Shown piece by piece: positions 18,145 through 30,615 of a stretch of DNA of 64,000 bases; the first letter of the stretch is position 1; each line of letters starts with the position of its first letter. Location: positions 47,862 through 111,861 of the forward strand of contig DAOSIS010000009.1 in assembly GCA_035366835.1 (NCBI GenBank), written 5' to 3'. A model generated the notes under the pieces. That model saw only the letters and a list, made by a program, of their open reading frames with translations, was not told the DNA's origin and made no database searches. Made by a program: the position numbers and the translations under genes. This stretch comes from UBA6109 sp035366835. GTDB lineage: Bacteria; Desulfobacterota; Syntrophia; Syntrophales; UBA6109.

Positions 18145-19242
18145 ATGTCGGATCGACTGAAGATCGCCGTCAACACCGGCGGCGGTGATGCGCCGGGACT
18201 CAACGCCGTGATCCATGCCGTCACGATGGCCGCCGACCGGCGCGGCTGGGAAGTCTACGGCATCCGGATGGGCTATGAAGGTCTCCTGGATACCGACGAG
18301 ATCGTCCGGCTGACGCCGGAAAAGGTGACGGGTATCGTCGCCTTGGGCGGAACGATCCTCGGCACGACGAACAAGGGCGATCCCTTCAAGATGCCCGTAA
18401 AGAACAACATCGGCGAAGTCGAGTACCGCGACGTGTCCGAGCGCGTCGTCAACAATTTCAAGCGCCTGGGCCTGGATGTCCTTGTCGCCATCGGCGGCGA
18501 CGGGTCCCTGCGCATCGCCAACCGCTTCGCGAAAATGGGTCTTCCGATCGTGGGCGTTCCCAAGACGATCGACAACGACCTCGCCAGCACGGTCATCACC
18601 TTCGGTTTCGACACGGCCGTCGGCACTGCGACGGAGGCCATCGACAAACTGCACTCCACCGCCAGCGCCCACGAACGGGTCATGGTCGTCGAGGTGATGG
18701 GGCGCTACGCGGGCTGGATCGCCCTCAACAGCGGCATCTCCGGTTCGGCCGACGTGATCCTGATCCCCGAGATCCCTTTCGACATCGACAGCGTCTGCCG
18801 GAAGCTCATGGACAACGAACTCCACGGGAAGCGCTACGGCATCGTCGTCGTGGCGGAAGGGGCGAAGGCCAAGGGCGGCCAGATGATGCACAAGGGCAAG
18901 GGGGAGGAAGGGCGCTCGGAAGTCATGCTGGGCGGCATCGGCGAGTGGGTCGCCAAGGAGATCTGCCTGCGGACGGGCAAGGACACGCGTTCGCTCGTCC
19001 TGGGGCACCTCCAGCGCGGCGGATCCCCCACGACCTTCGACCGCCTCGTCGCCCTGCGTTTCGGCGCCGCGGCCGTGCGCATGATCGCCGAGGGTCAGCG
19101 CAACGTAATGGTGGCCCTGCGTCCGCCGAACACGGTGCCCGTGCCGCTGGAGGAGGCCGTCGAAAAGATGAAGTCCGTGCCGCTCGATTCGGACCAGGTC
19201 ATGACCGCCCGCGACCTGGGGATCAGCTTCGGCGACGATTGA
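18145..19242 (+). CDS. pfkA: 6-phosphofructokinase (group III type)
   Basis: The 365-residue enzyme phosphorylates fructose 6-phosphate in glycolysis. Motifs include NTGGGDAPGLNAVI near the start, GGDGS near residues 117-121, PKTIDND near 139 with the catalytic Asp, and the substrate-site segment VVEVMGRYAGWIAL. The two positions used to predict the phosphoryl donor disagree. Gly in GGDGS, equivalent to E. coli 104, points to ATP. Lys in PKTIDND, equivalent to 124, is typical of pyrophosphate enzymes. This mixed pair occurs in group III enzymes, several of which use ATP. AGGGAGG fixes the ATG; the frame is open far upstream but antisense to typA. Confidence 0.93.
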   Translation: MSDRLKIAVNTGGGDAPGLNAVIHAVTMAADRRGWEVYGIRMGYEGLLDTDEIVRLTPEKVTGIVALGGTILGTTNKGDPFKMPVKNNIGEVEYRDVSERVVNNFKRLGLDVLVAIGGDGSLRIANRFAKMGLPIVGVPKTIDNDLASTVITFGFDTAVGTATEAIDKLHSTASAHERVMVVEVMGRYAGWIALNSGISGSADVILIPEIPFDIDSVCRKLMDNELHGKRYGIVVVAEGAKAKGGQMMHKGKGEEGRSEVMLGGIGEWVAKEICLRTGKDTRSLVLGHLQRGGSPTTFDRLVALRFGAAAVRMIAEGQRNVMVALRPPNTVPVPLEEAVEKMKSVPLDSDQVMTARDLGISFGDD

Positions 19243-19289
19243 TCTCCGCGGAGGCCGGCGGTCTCCCGGCCGGCGATACCGCATACGGA

Positions 19290-19319
19290 CCGGCCGTCCT
19301 TCCGGGGACGGCCGGTTTT
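19290..19319 (+). terminator. Intrinsic terminator of the phosphofructokinase gene
   Basis: A perfect ten-base-pair stem (CCGGCCGTCC with GGACGGCCGG) and six-base loop are followed by TTTT. It lies between convergent genes and may also slow transcripts arriving from the CHAT gene. Confidence 0.75.
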
Positions 19320-19322
19320 CCG

Positions 19323-21689
19323 TTATTGCGCGCTTCCCGTCAGCTGGAAGGCCGCCCAGTAGAACGGGTGGGCGTACCGTTTCTTCGTTTCGAGCTGCGC
19401 CTGCCGCAGCGCCTCGCCCTTGTCCCTGTCCTGCAGCGCGGAATAGAACCGGGTCATGAGGTCGGAGGTGGCCCGGTCGTCGACCTTCCAGAGGCTGGCC
19501 ACGATGGAAGGTGCGCCGGCATAGAGAAATCCCCGGGTCAGTCCCACGACGTCGTCTCCGCCGGCGACCTTTCCGAGGCCGGTTTCGCAGGCGCTCAGGG
19601 TCACGAGTTCCGCCTGCAGCCTCATCGTGTAGAGTTTGTCCACGGTCAGAAGGCCGTCGCTTTCGGAATCCGGCGTCAGCAACAGGGCCGACTTCAGGGG
19701 GGCTTCGGCGTCGAAGCGCCCGTGGGTCGCCAGGTGCAGGTAGCGGAAACCACCGCCGTACTTCCGGAAGGCCGTTTCCGTGGCATCCCTGCGCAGAAGC
19801 GCCCGCGACTGCGGAAGCGTCTTCGCGACGGCGAGGGCCTCGGCCTGCGCGAATTTCAGATCAAGTTCGGGGTTCCCGAGATCTGGGTTGCCCAAGGCGA
19901 GAATATTGCCCGCCGCCGGCGCCTTCTTCGCCTGCAGATAGCGGAGGACGCCGGCGCTGGGCAGGACGCGGAGCTTGTACCGGTCGATCATATAGCGTTC
20001 GCCGTCGTGAAGCGCGTTGAAGGGCAGGTAGTGCAGGATGCCGTGGGGAACGACGACCAGCTTGTCCGTCGAAACCGATTTCGCCACCGGCCGGAACAAC
20101 CGGCGGTGGAGCTTGCGGGACGCCTCTGCGCTTCCCTGCGACCCCGGCGATTCCAGAAGCTTCCGGAAATGGCGGACGTCATCGGTCAGGCCGGCGAGGT
20201 CCAGGCGGACTGCTTCGAGTTTCTGCGAGGTCAGGACGAAGGCGTAGAAGTCCCCGTCGGTGTAGTAGTACTCGATGACCGTTTCGTCCGGGGGGATGAG
20301 GGCCTGGATCTCCCGCGCGGAAGGTGAGATCACCTGGACGAGCGAGGCGAGTTCCGGGGCTTGATCCTTCAATTCCTGTTTCGCCTTGACGGCGATGCTC
20401 CGGGTCGCGGAGGGGTCCTGCCGTTCGTCCTGGACCCGGCTGTCGGCGTCCGCCCGGTCGTACGCCGCAAGGAGGGTCTGCACCTGCTGCCGCGAGTCGG
20501 GCGGCAGGGAGAAATCCTTTTGGGCGGCCAGCATGTCGACGAGGGCGCGCGACTTTGATCGCTCCACGTATTCGAAGGCCTCTGCGGCCCGGCCGCTCGC
20601 CTGCAGGGCCGAGACGATGCGGTGGTAGACGCTCTGCTTGTCCCCCACGAAACCGATCTTGCTCGTCTCGGTGTTGATCGTCGAGCGCTGCTGCTCGATC
20701 ACGTCCACGGCCTGGCGGTACAGGACGGTCGCCTCGTCGAGGCGGCCCTCCTTTTCGGCGATCCGGCCGCGGTCGAAGAGGAGGATCCAGTAGATGGACC
20801 CGTTCTGCCGGCTCTGGGGAACCTTCAGCAGGTCGTCGTAGCCCTTCTTGGCCTCCGCGATCCGGCCGGTCTCCATCCGCGACTTGTTGAGCATAAAGAG
20901 CTTCGGCAGCTGCTGAAAGACGAACATGCTCTCCCCTCTCGCGCTCGCGCCGGTCACGAAGTCGACCCGCGCCCGGAAACCGTCGTCGTCGTCGCGCTCC
21001 ATGACGGCGATCGCCTTCTCGTATTCCCTGAGCACCAGGTAGATCTTCGCAAGACCCACGTGCTTGTCCGTTTTCATCAGATTGTAGGGGTAAGACATGT
21101 CGAGACGATCGAGCTGATCGGCGGTGCGGAGGGCGTCATCGATTTTTCCGTTCAGTGCGTAAGCGAGACCCAGGGTGGCGAGTTCGTAAATGGGGCGGCC
21201 CGGCGGCTGCGTCCGACGCGAGGGCGCCGCCTCATAAGCCTTCCGCGCCTGCTCGACCGCCTTGTCGTACTGCCCGAGGTCCATATAGGCCTGGGCCCTC
21301 ATGATAAAGGGAAAGGCGCTGACGTCTCCCACGGCGTCCTTCCGGCCGGCGGCCTGTGATTTCACGATCCCGCCGATCATGGGATTGTTCCGCGCCATCT
21401 CCTCGTAGTCCACGTTGCTCCTGTCGCCCTTCCTGATATTGGCTTCCAGGCGGTCGCAGCAGGCGAAGAGCTTGTCGTAGCGCTTCGATGCCGAATAGGA
21501 CAGGCACAAGGGAAAGAGCTTCGCGGTCTTCGCATCGCCGGTGCGCTGAATCTCCTCCTCCACGTGTTTCTGCAATTCGCCGTAGCGCCCCGTCATCATC
21601 AGGCGGTCCCTCTCTGCGACCATATTGAAGGCGCAGCCGGTGGAAAGAAGAATGAAGAAGGCGAGAGAAAATCTGGCAAGAGTTTTCAT
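19323..21689 (-). CDS. TPR-CHAT domain lipoprotein
   Basis: The 788-residue protein begins with a lipoprotein signal peptide; the lipobox LSTGC ends at Cys19. Helical repeat sequence of TPR type follows over about residues 30-380, with segments such as AYMDLGQYDKAVEQARKAYE and ALQASGRAAEAFEYVERSKS. The C-terminal CHAT domain (caspase HetF-associated with TPR), about 480-785, keeps the predicted protease dyad: His in LHLATHG (about 650) and Cys in LSACETG (about 700). CHAT proteases act in programmed proteolysis and some defence systems, but here no partner gene or substrate lies next to it. Export to the periplasmic face makes an immune role inside the cell less likely. Function unknown. Confidence 0.85.
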   Translation of the reverse strand: MKTLARFSLAFFILLSTGCAFNMVAERDRLMMTGRYGELQKHVEEEIQRTGDAKTAKLFPLCLSYSASKRYDKLFACCDRLEANIRKGDRSNVDYEEMARNNPMIGGIVKSQAAGRKDAVGDVSAFPFIMRAQAYMDLGQYDKAVEQARKAYEAAPSRRTQPPGRPIYELATLGLAYALNGKIDDALRTADQLDRLDMSYPYNLMKTDKHVGLAKIYLVLREYEKAIAVMERDDDDGFRARVDFVTGASARGESMFVFQQLPKLFMLNKSRMETGRIAEAKKGYDDLLKVPQSRQNGSIYWILLFDRGRIAEKEGRLDEATVLYRQAVDVIEQQRSTINTETSKIGFVGDKQSVYHRIVSALQASGRAAEAFEYVERSKSRALVDMLAAQKDFSLPPDSRQQVQTLLAAYDRADADSRVQDERQDPSATRSIAVKAKQELKDQAPELASLVQVISPSAREIQALIPPDETVIEYYYTDGDFYAFVLTSQKLEAVRLDLAGLTDDVRHFRKLLESPGSQGSAEASRKLHRRLFRPVAKSVSTDKLVVVPHGILHYLPFNALHDGERYMIDRYKLRVLPSAGVLRYLQAKKAPAAGNILALGNPDLGNPELDLKFAQAEALAVAKTLPQSRALLRRDATETAFRKYGGGFRYLHLATHGRFDAEAPLKSALLLTPDSESDGLLTVDKLYTMRLQAELVTLSACETGLGKVAGGDDVVGLTRGFLYAGAPSIVASLWKVDDRATSDLMTRFYSALQDRDKGEALRQAQLETKKRYAHPFYWAAFQLTGSAQ

Positions 21690-21743
21690 GGCGGCCTCCC
21701 GGGCAATGCGATGCCCGCATCATCGACCATTTTGGCGGCGCCG

Positions 21744-22052
21744 TCAACCGGACCCCTTTTGCCGGGCTTTCCCATACAATGCCCGCAACTCGTCCTTCGC
21801 AGCCTCCAGCCGCGCCCGGCGCTCTTCGGAGAGGCCCTTGCCGGCGCGGTTGATGTAAAAGTTCAGCATGGACATGGCGGACTGGAAGGGGCTGCCCTTG
21901 CGCCGGGTACTCCGGTCGGCGGAGCGTTTCAGGGACAGCGCGATGAGGCGTGGATCGTCCTGGGCGAAGACGCCGGGTTCGAGGTCTAGCGTATTGCTGG
22001 TTTGAGTTACCTTTTGCGACCAGCGATCTTTATTGTCTTCTTCAGTTGACAT
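21744..22052 (-). CDS. DUF3175 family protein
   Basis: The 102-residue hydrophilic protein matches from memory the DUF3175 pattern. WSQKVTQTSNTLDLEPGVFA is followed by DDPRLIALSLKRSA, then a Ser/Arg-rich link and SAMSMLNFYINRAGKGLS, ending in a charged helix. The family is small, predicted cytoplasmic and uncharacterised. Members are found in varied proteobacteria, often as single genes. It stands 54 bases upstream of the CHAT lipoprotein gene on the same strand, so read-through is possible. Confidence 0.8.
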   Translation of the reverse strand: MSTEEDNKDRWSQKVTQTSNTLDLEPGVFAQDDPRLIALSLKRSADRSTRRKGSPFQSAMSMLNFYINRAGKGLSEERRARLEAAKDELRALYGKARQKGSG

Positions 22053-22451
22053 TCAATATCGCGAAATTCGAGAATCTCTCGATGATCTGTAACAGCTATC
22101 CACGCCCTCGATTTTTTTGTTTTACTGACTCGAAGCCTCCGGCAGCCCCGGACCGCTCGACCTGCTGCGGCCGCCCGATTCCGGGATCATCTGGACCTGG
22201 GTGCCGATGCGTTCCTTCAAGGCCGGGACGTGCCTACGGCCGTCGAGGGCTCCGGCCCAGGTGCCAGCGGGCCCTTCGGACGAGGTACAATCCCGCAGCT
22301 CGTGCACGGCCTGGCCACCTTTTACCTACTCGCTCACGCCCGGCCGGCGATGCGTCAAGGATCAGCCCAACCCTGCTTCTCCGGAAAACCCCGTCCGACC
22401 CATCGTGCCGCGACGGCTTCGCTGTCAAATCATAAGGGCACGGGGCCGGTG
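22053..22451. other. Intergenic stretch without a visible gene
   Basis: I see no gene with a ribosome site or family resemblance in these 399 bases. The left end is AT-rich and may hold the promoter of the DUF3175 gene. The rest is GC-rich. A minus-strand frame near 22122-22307 contains a protein-like stretch but has no start support, and could be a remnant. Confidence 0.4.
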
Positions 22452-22718
22452 TCAACCGAATCTAACCAGTGCCCGAGCACGGGCTTTGGCGGCTTCGGCC
22501 TCTCGATTCCGGGGCGGGGCAGCGGTCACGAGGGAACGAAGGAAAAGTGAGGACGTCTTTTCGACGTCGTCAACCGCCCGGTTGAATGCCGCTTCGTTCG
22601 CCTTGGAAGGTTTGGCAAATCCGCTGATCTTCCTCACGAACTGGAGGGCCGCGGCGTGGACTTCGTCGTCCGTCGCCGGCGGCTCGAAGTTATAGAGCGT
22701 CCTGATGTTTCTGCACAC
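22452..22718 (-). CDS. DUF2277 family protein
   Basis: The 88-residue protein matches the DUF2277 pattern closely. It begins MCRNIRTLYNFEPPATDDEV, continues with AALQFVRKISGFAKPSKANE and ends with PPRNREAEAAKARARA. The N-terminal Met-Cys-Arg-Asn start is characteristic. The family is widespread and uncharacterised; a helical fold is expected. The ATG is preceded by AGGAGGTGG at suitable spacing. It is not clearly co-transcribed with its neighbours. Confidence 0.85.
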   Translation of the reverse strand: MCRNIRTLYNFEPPATDDEVHAAALQFVRKISGFAKPSKANEAAFNRAVDDVEKTSSLFLRSLVTAAPPRNREAEAAKARARALVRFG

Positions 22719-23152
22719 GTATCCACCTCCTAACGCTGAGCAAAATTAGGGCGTCAACTTGGCGAAGACCATAAGCATTATGCGGCAGAACAATTGTAGG
22801 TGCAAGCCACCGTCACAGGCCGCAGGAACGCCAGGCATTCAGCCAGAACCTCCCCAATCGGCCGTTTCATGCAGTTTCATCGCCTATCGGAAGGGATCAG
22901 GACTGAGAAAGCAGGAACAGGCGCGGGTCGAGGCCCTCGTATGCGGAATGTTGGAAGAACGTATCCGCCTGCGGAATCTGCTGCACGAACCGGCGGCGGC
23001 GACCTTGCCCCTTAAGGGCTTTTCCATCAAAGCCATCGGCGATGCAGAAGCGTTTGCCAAGGAACTGCGAGTAACCTGGGGGGCTCAGCGACACTAGACT
23101 CTAGGCCAGGACTTCAGATGCGCAAAGGCGGGCGCTTTCCCAGAAGCAGGAA
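22719..23152. other. Intergenic stretch without a supported gene
   Basis: The 434 bases hold a plus-strand frame of 112 codons (22759-23097) and a shorter minus-strand frame. Neither has a convincing ribosome site nor resembles a family I know. The stretch may contain decayed coding sequence. Confidence 0.4.
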
Positions 23153-24085
23153 TTACAGTGCACGGGCCTGAAGGGACGTCCAAAGGTAAAACGCGGCGTA
23201 ACTGCGCCAGCCGGCCCAGCGTTCGGCGATTTTCCGTACGGTTTTCTCCGGCGGCCGGGCGGGCAGGCCCAGCAGTTGCTGCACTGCCGCCTGCAACCCG
23301 AGGTCCCCGGCAGGGAAGATATCAGGACGGCCCAGGCCGAACATCAGGACGATCTCCCCGGTCCAGCGACCGACCCCTTTGATTGCGCACAGGCGGGTCA
23401 GTGCCTCTTCATCCGAGAGGCGGGCAAATTCCCGCCTCTCAAGCTCTGCCGCCGTTGCCCGCCGGGCAATCTCCAGAAGATAAACCGTCTTCTGGCGCGA
23501 CAGGCCCTGGCCTCGCAGAGCCTCCTCGCCCGCTTCGATCAGTTGCCCTGGCGAGGGCAGCAGGGCGTACCGCTCCTCGCCAGCGGCACCGGCCACGGTG
23601 ATCTTCGTCCCCAGGTGCTCCATTAGCCGCTGCCGGATCGCCTGTGCGGCGCGCACGCTGACCTGCTGCCCGATTACGGCGATCAACAGGCATTCATATA
23701 CGTCGGGCGCCCGGAAGATGCGGAGAACCCCGAACCGCCGAACGAGAGGCGCCAGGTCGGCGTCGGCGGCAATGGCTGACTCATAGCGTTCCGCATCGTC
23801 ATCAAGCCCCCACAGGAACCGCACCTGTGCAGAAAGTTCGCGAGAAAGATCGGCCCGCTTGACCGGCGTCCCGGCCGGAGGAAGGGCGGACACGAGACGG
23901 AACCCCAATCTGCCGGACCGCCTCAGGTCGAACTCCACCACGACAGGGGTGCCCGCCACCCACAGGGGCCGGCGCAAGACCCGGTCGGACTCAAAACGGT
24001 AGAGAACCCCGAACGAAGAAGTGCGCAGGCGCTTGAGCATCCATTCGACGCTGTATTTCTCGGGCAGTTGAATCTGCATGGGCAC
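23153..24085 (-). CDS. alkA: DNA-3-methyladenine glycosylase II (AlkA-like)
   Basis: The 310-residue protein is a base-excision glycosylase of the HhH-GPD superfamily that removes alkylated bases. An N-terminal AlkA-type domain (about residues 1-120) precedes the helical core. The core shows the hairpin LCAIKGVGRWTGEIVLMF (about 235-252) and, about 17 residues on, the catalytic Asp in FPAGDLGL. The motif VIGQQVSVRAA near residue 140 is typical. No N-terminal Ada methyltransferase module is fused. The start could be either of two Met codons two residues apart. Confidence 0.88.
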   Translation of the reverse strand: MPMQIQLPEKYSVEWMLKRLRTSSFGVLYRFESDRVLRRPLWVAGTPVVVEFDLRRSGRLGFRLVSALPPAGTPVKRADLSRELSAQVRFLWGLDDDAERYESAIAADADLAPLVRRFGVLRIFRAPDVYECLLIAVIGQQVSVRAAQAIRQRLMEHLGTKITVAGAAGEERYALLPSPGQLIEAGEEALRGQGLSRQKTVYLLEIARRATAAELERREFARLSDEEALTRLCAIKGVGRWTGEIVLMFGLGRPDIFPAGDLGLQAAVQQLLGLPARPPEKTVRKIAERWAGWRSYAAFYLWTSLQARAL

Positions 24086-24331
24086 GCGCCTTCATGAACC
24101 GGATGACCCGTGACGAGTGTAAATCTTTGTCGGCAAAAAGATTCTATCGTGAAAACAAAGGATCCTGGAAGGAAATGTGAAAGAAATGTGAACCTGGACG
24201 TCCCCAATTGCCCATGCTGAGCTGTGTTTCTGCAGGACACGATCGAGAGCCGCGTGAGGGAATGTCATGCCAGGCTGGACCCGGAATCGGAATGTCTCCG
24301 GCTTCGCGCAGCCCGTGGGAATAACGACTTT

Positions 24332-25743
24332 TCACCGTTTCTCGAAGCAGAGCTTCTCCATGGCATCGGGGGGCTTGATGGGGTACTGGCCGGTGTAGCA
24401 GGCAAGGCAGAAGTCCTCCCTGCCGAGTCCCGTCGCTGCCACCATGCCGTCGACGCTGAGGTAGTGCAGCGAATCGAGGCCGATGAACCGGGCGATGTCC
24501 TCTTCGAGCTTCTCGGCGGCGATGAGCTCCCCCCTCGAAGAAAAATCGATCCCGTAGGCGCAGGGGTAGCGCGTCGGCGGGCAGCTCACGGCCATGTGGA
24601 GTTCCTTGATGCCGCTTTCCCGGAGGCGCCGGATGCGGTTGCGGCTCGTCGTGCCGCGGATGATGGAATCCTCGATGATGAGGACGCGCTTTCCATCGAG
24701 CAGCGGACGGACGGGGTTGAGCTTCACCCGCACGCCGAAATCGCGTACGGACTGCGAGGGCTGGATGAACGTCCGGCCGACGTAGTGGTTGCGGATCATT
24801 CCCATCTCGAAGGGAAGGCCGCTCGCTTCGGCGTAACCGAGGGCGGCGTAATTCCCCGAGTCCGGGAACGGCATGACCAGATCCACGTCGGGCTGGAATT
24901 CGTCTGCGAGGCGGTGGCCCAGACGCTTCCGGCACAGGTACACGTTCTGCCCGAAGACCTGACTGTCGGGCCGCGCGAAGTAGATGAGCTCGAAGACGCA
25001 GTGGGCGGGCTTCGCCGCAGCGAAGGGCATGTGGCTGTGCAGACCCTGATCGTCGATGATGACGATCTCGCCCGGATGGACGTCGCGCACGTAGGTGGCG
25101 CCGACCAGGTCGAAGGCGCAGGTCTCGGAGGCAACGACCCAGCCTCCGTCGAGTTTCCCGATGCACAGGGGCCGGACGCCCTGCGGATCGCGCGCCGCCG
25201 CCACGGAATTGCGCGTGAGGATGACGATGCTGTACGCGCCCTCGACGCGGAAGAGCGCCTGTTCGAGGGCCTTCTCGAGACCGTCCCTCAGATAGGGGGC
25301 CATCAGGTGGATGATGACTTCGCTGTCCATGGTGGACTGGAAGATCGAACCCTGCGCCTCCAGCCGGCTGCGCAGCCTGAAGGCGTTGACGAGGTTGCCG
25401 TTGTGGCCGAGGGCGTAATCCTCCCCGGCGTGGTGGACGAGAAAAGGCTGCGCGTTGGTGATGACCGAAGAGCCGGTCGTCGAGTACCGGACGTGCCCGA
25501 TGGCTGCGTTGCCGGTGAGCTTCGCGAAATGCTCCTCGTGGAAGACCTCCGAAACGAGCCCCATGCCCCTCCGCTCCGCGATGCGGCAGCCGTCGGCGAC
25601 GGCGATGCCGGCGCTCTCCTGGCCGCGGTGCTGAAGGGCGAAGAGCCCGAAAAAGGCGACGCGGGCGGCGTCCTCACGACCGTAGACCGCGAATACGCCG
25701 CACTCCTCACGGGGATAATCCTCCGCGTTCCTGGGCATGTGCA

Positions 25744-25747
<4 letters not shown>
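24332..25747 (-). CDS. purF: Amidophosphoribosyltransferase
   Basis: The 471-residue enzyme makes 5-phosphoribosylamine from PRPP and glutamine, the first step of purine synthesis. The N-terminal nucleophile Cys (residue 16, in EECGVFAVYG) follows a short propeptide to be cleaved. The PRPP loop region VLIIEDSIIRGTTS is present, and C-terminal Cys residues in LACYTGQYPIKPP match those that bind a 4Fe-4S cluster in the Bacillus-type enzyme. Its ATG overlaps the carB stop codon (ATGA), so translation is probably coupled. GGGAGGAAG precedes the start. It is the last gene of carA-guaA-carB-purF. Confidence 0.95.
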
Positions 25748-28956
<3,209 letters not shown>

Positions 28957-29049
28957 ATCTCTTCTTAATCCCTGAGGCCTTGAAAATGCTTTTGCCCCGG
29001 GCAGGACATTTTTCAAATTTTCAAAGGTCTCATCCCTGTCTTTCGGGGT

Positions 29050-29079
29050 CCCCGCAAAAACTTCCGGGTTTTTGCGGGG
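29050..29079. other. Strong intercistronic hairpin between guaA and carB
   Basis: A perfect eleven-base-pair stem (CCCCGCAAAAA with TTTTTGCGGGG) encloses an eight-base loop in the 129-base gap between guaA and carB. There is no T-run after it on the minus strand. It may be an RNA processing or stability element rather than a terminator. Confidence 0.55.
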
Positions 29080-29085
29080 TGCGCG

Positions 29086-30615
29086 TTACTCCCACTCGAT
29101 CGTGCTCGGCGGCTTGGAGCTGACGTCGTAGACGACGCGATTGATGCCGCGCACCTCGTTGATGATGCGGTTGCTGATCCTCCCCAGCAGTTCAGGGGGC
29201 AGATGGGCCCAGTCGGCCGTCATGGCGTCGTCGCTGGTCACGGCCCGGACGGCGATGATGTGCTCGTAGGTCCGCTGGTCGCCCATGATGCCCACGCTCT
29301 TGATGGGCAGGAGGACGGCGAAGGACTGCCACAGCTTCCGGTACAGCCCGGCCGCTTGGATTTCTTCCTGCAGGATGGCGTCGGCCCGCCGCAGGAGTGC
29401 GAGCCGGCGGTCCGTGACGTCGCCGACGATGCGGACGGCGAGCCCCGGTCCGGGGAAGGGCTGGCGCCAGGTCAGGTCGTCGGGGAGCCCCAGCTCGCGG
29501 CCCAAGAGCCGGACCTCGTCCTTGAAGAGGTGCTTGAGCGGTTCGATCAGCCTGAGCTTCATGCGTTTGGGCAGGCCGCCCACGTTGTGGTGGGACTTGA
29601 TCACGGCGCTGGGCCCGCCGAAGGCCGAGCGGGATTCGATCAGGTCCGGGTAGAGCGTGCCCTGGGCTAGGAATTCGGCGTCCTTGATCTTGCGGGCCTC
29701 CGCCTCGAAGACGCGGATGAAGATCCGCCCGATGATCTTGCGCTTGCGCTCCGGGTCCTTGACGCCCTTCAGGGCGTCGAGAAAGGCGCGCCGCGCGCGG
29801 GCGAAGCGCACATCCATGCGGAAATGCTTCTTGAACATGGAAAGAACGTGCTCCGCCTCCCCTTCGCGGAGGAGGCCGTTGTCCACGAAGACGCAGGTGA
29901 GCTTACGGCCGATCGCCTCGTGGAGGAGCAGGGCGGCCACCGACGAGTCGACGCCGCCCGACAGCCCCAGGATCACGCGCCGGCCGCCGACCTCCTGGCG
30001 GATCTCCTGAACGGAATCGCGGATGAAGGACTTCATCGTCCAGGCCTTCCGGCAGCCGCAGATGCCGAAGAGGAAGTTGCCCAGCATCTTCTTCCCTTCC
30101 GGGGTGTGGACGACTTCGGGGTGGAACTGCAGGCCGTACAGCCGCCGGCCCGCGTCCTCGGCCGCAGCCACCTTCGTGCTCGGCGTCGTCGCGGTGACGC
30201 GGAAACCATCGGGAAGGCGGCCGATGGTGTCGCCGTGGCTCATCCAGCAGCAGGTCTTCCCTGCGATTCCCTCGAACATGCCCTCCGGCCGCCGGATGGA
30301 CAATTCGGCGAAGCCGTACTCGCGTTTCTTCGCCCGGACGACCTCGCCGCCCAGGACGTGGACCATGAATTGGAGGCCGTAGCAGATCCCCAGCACCGGA
30401 ACGCCCAGCGAAAAGATCGCCGGGTCGGCCTTGGGCGCGCGCGGCTCGTAGATGCTCGCCGGCCCGCCGGAGAGGATGATGCCCTCCGGCGCGAGGGCCC
30501 GGATCGACTCGATGGGCAGATCCGGCGGCTCGATCCGGCAGTAGACGTGGTGCTCCCGGACACGGCGGGCGATGAGCTGATTGTACTGGGATCCGAAGTC
30601 GATGATGAGGATCAC
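29086..30615 (-). CDS. guaA: GMP synthase (glutamine-hydrolysing)
   Basis: The 509-residue enzyme converts XMP to GMP. The class I glutamine amidotransferase domain (about residues 1-190) has Cys in GICYGLQF and the His-Glu pair in LQFHPEVVH. The ATP pyrophosphatase loop LGLSGGVDSSVAAL follows near 220. The C-terminal dimerisation domain ends in PPSTIEWE. The start is taken as GTG at 30615: AAGGAGG lies six bases upstream and the GTG overlaps the carA stop (GTGA). An ATG six codons earlier would overlap the ribosome site itself. Its place between carA and carB is unusual. Confidence 0.95.
   Translation of the reverse strand: MILIIDFGSQYNQLIARRVREHHVYCRIEPPDLPIESIRALAPEGIILSGGPASIYEPRAPKADPAIFSLGVPVLGICYGLQFMVHVLGGEVVRAKKREYGFAELSIRRPEGMFEGIAGKTCCWMSHGDTIGRLPDGFRVTATTPSTKVAAAEDAGRRLYGLQFHPEVVHTPEGKKMLGNFLFGICGCRKAWTMKSFIRDSVQEIRQEVGGRRVILGLSGGVDSSVAALLLHEAIGRKLTCVFVDNGLLREGEAEHVLSMFKKHFRMDVRFARARRAFLDALKGVKDPERKRKIIGRIFIRVFEAEARKIKDAEFLAQGTLYPDLIESRSAFGGPSAVIKSHHNVGGLPKRMKLRLIEPLKHLFKDEVRLLGRELGLPDDLTWRQPFPGPGLAVRIVGDVTDRRLALLRRADAILQEEIQAAGLYRKLWQSFAVLLPIKSVGIMGDQRTYEHIIAVRAVTSDDAMTADWAHLPPELLGRISNRIINEVRGINRVVYDVSSKPPSTIEWE

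Noticed and set aside
22759..23097. A 112-codon plus-strand frame in the gap between DUF2277 and alkA
   Set aside because: No ribosome site, no recognisable fold, and composition unlike the neighbours; at best decayed sequence.
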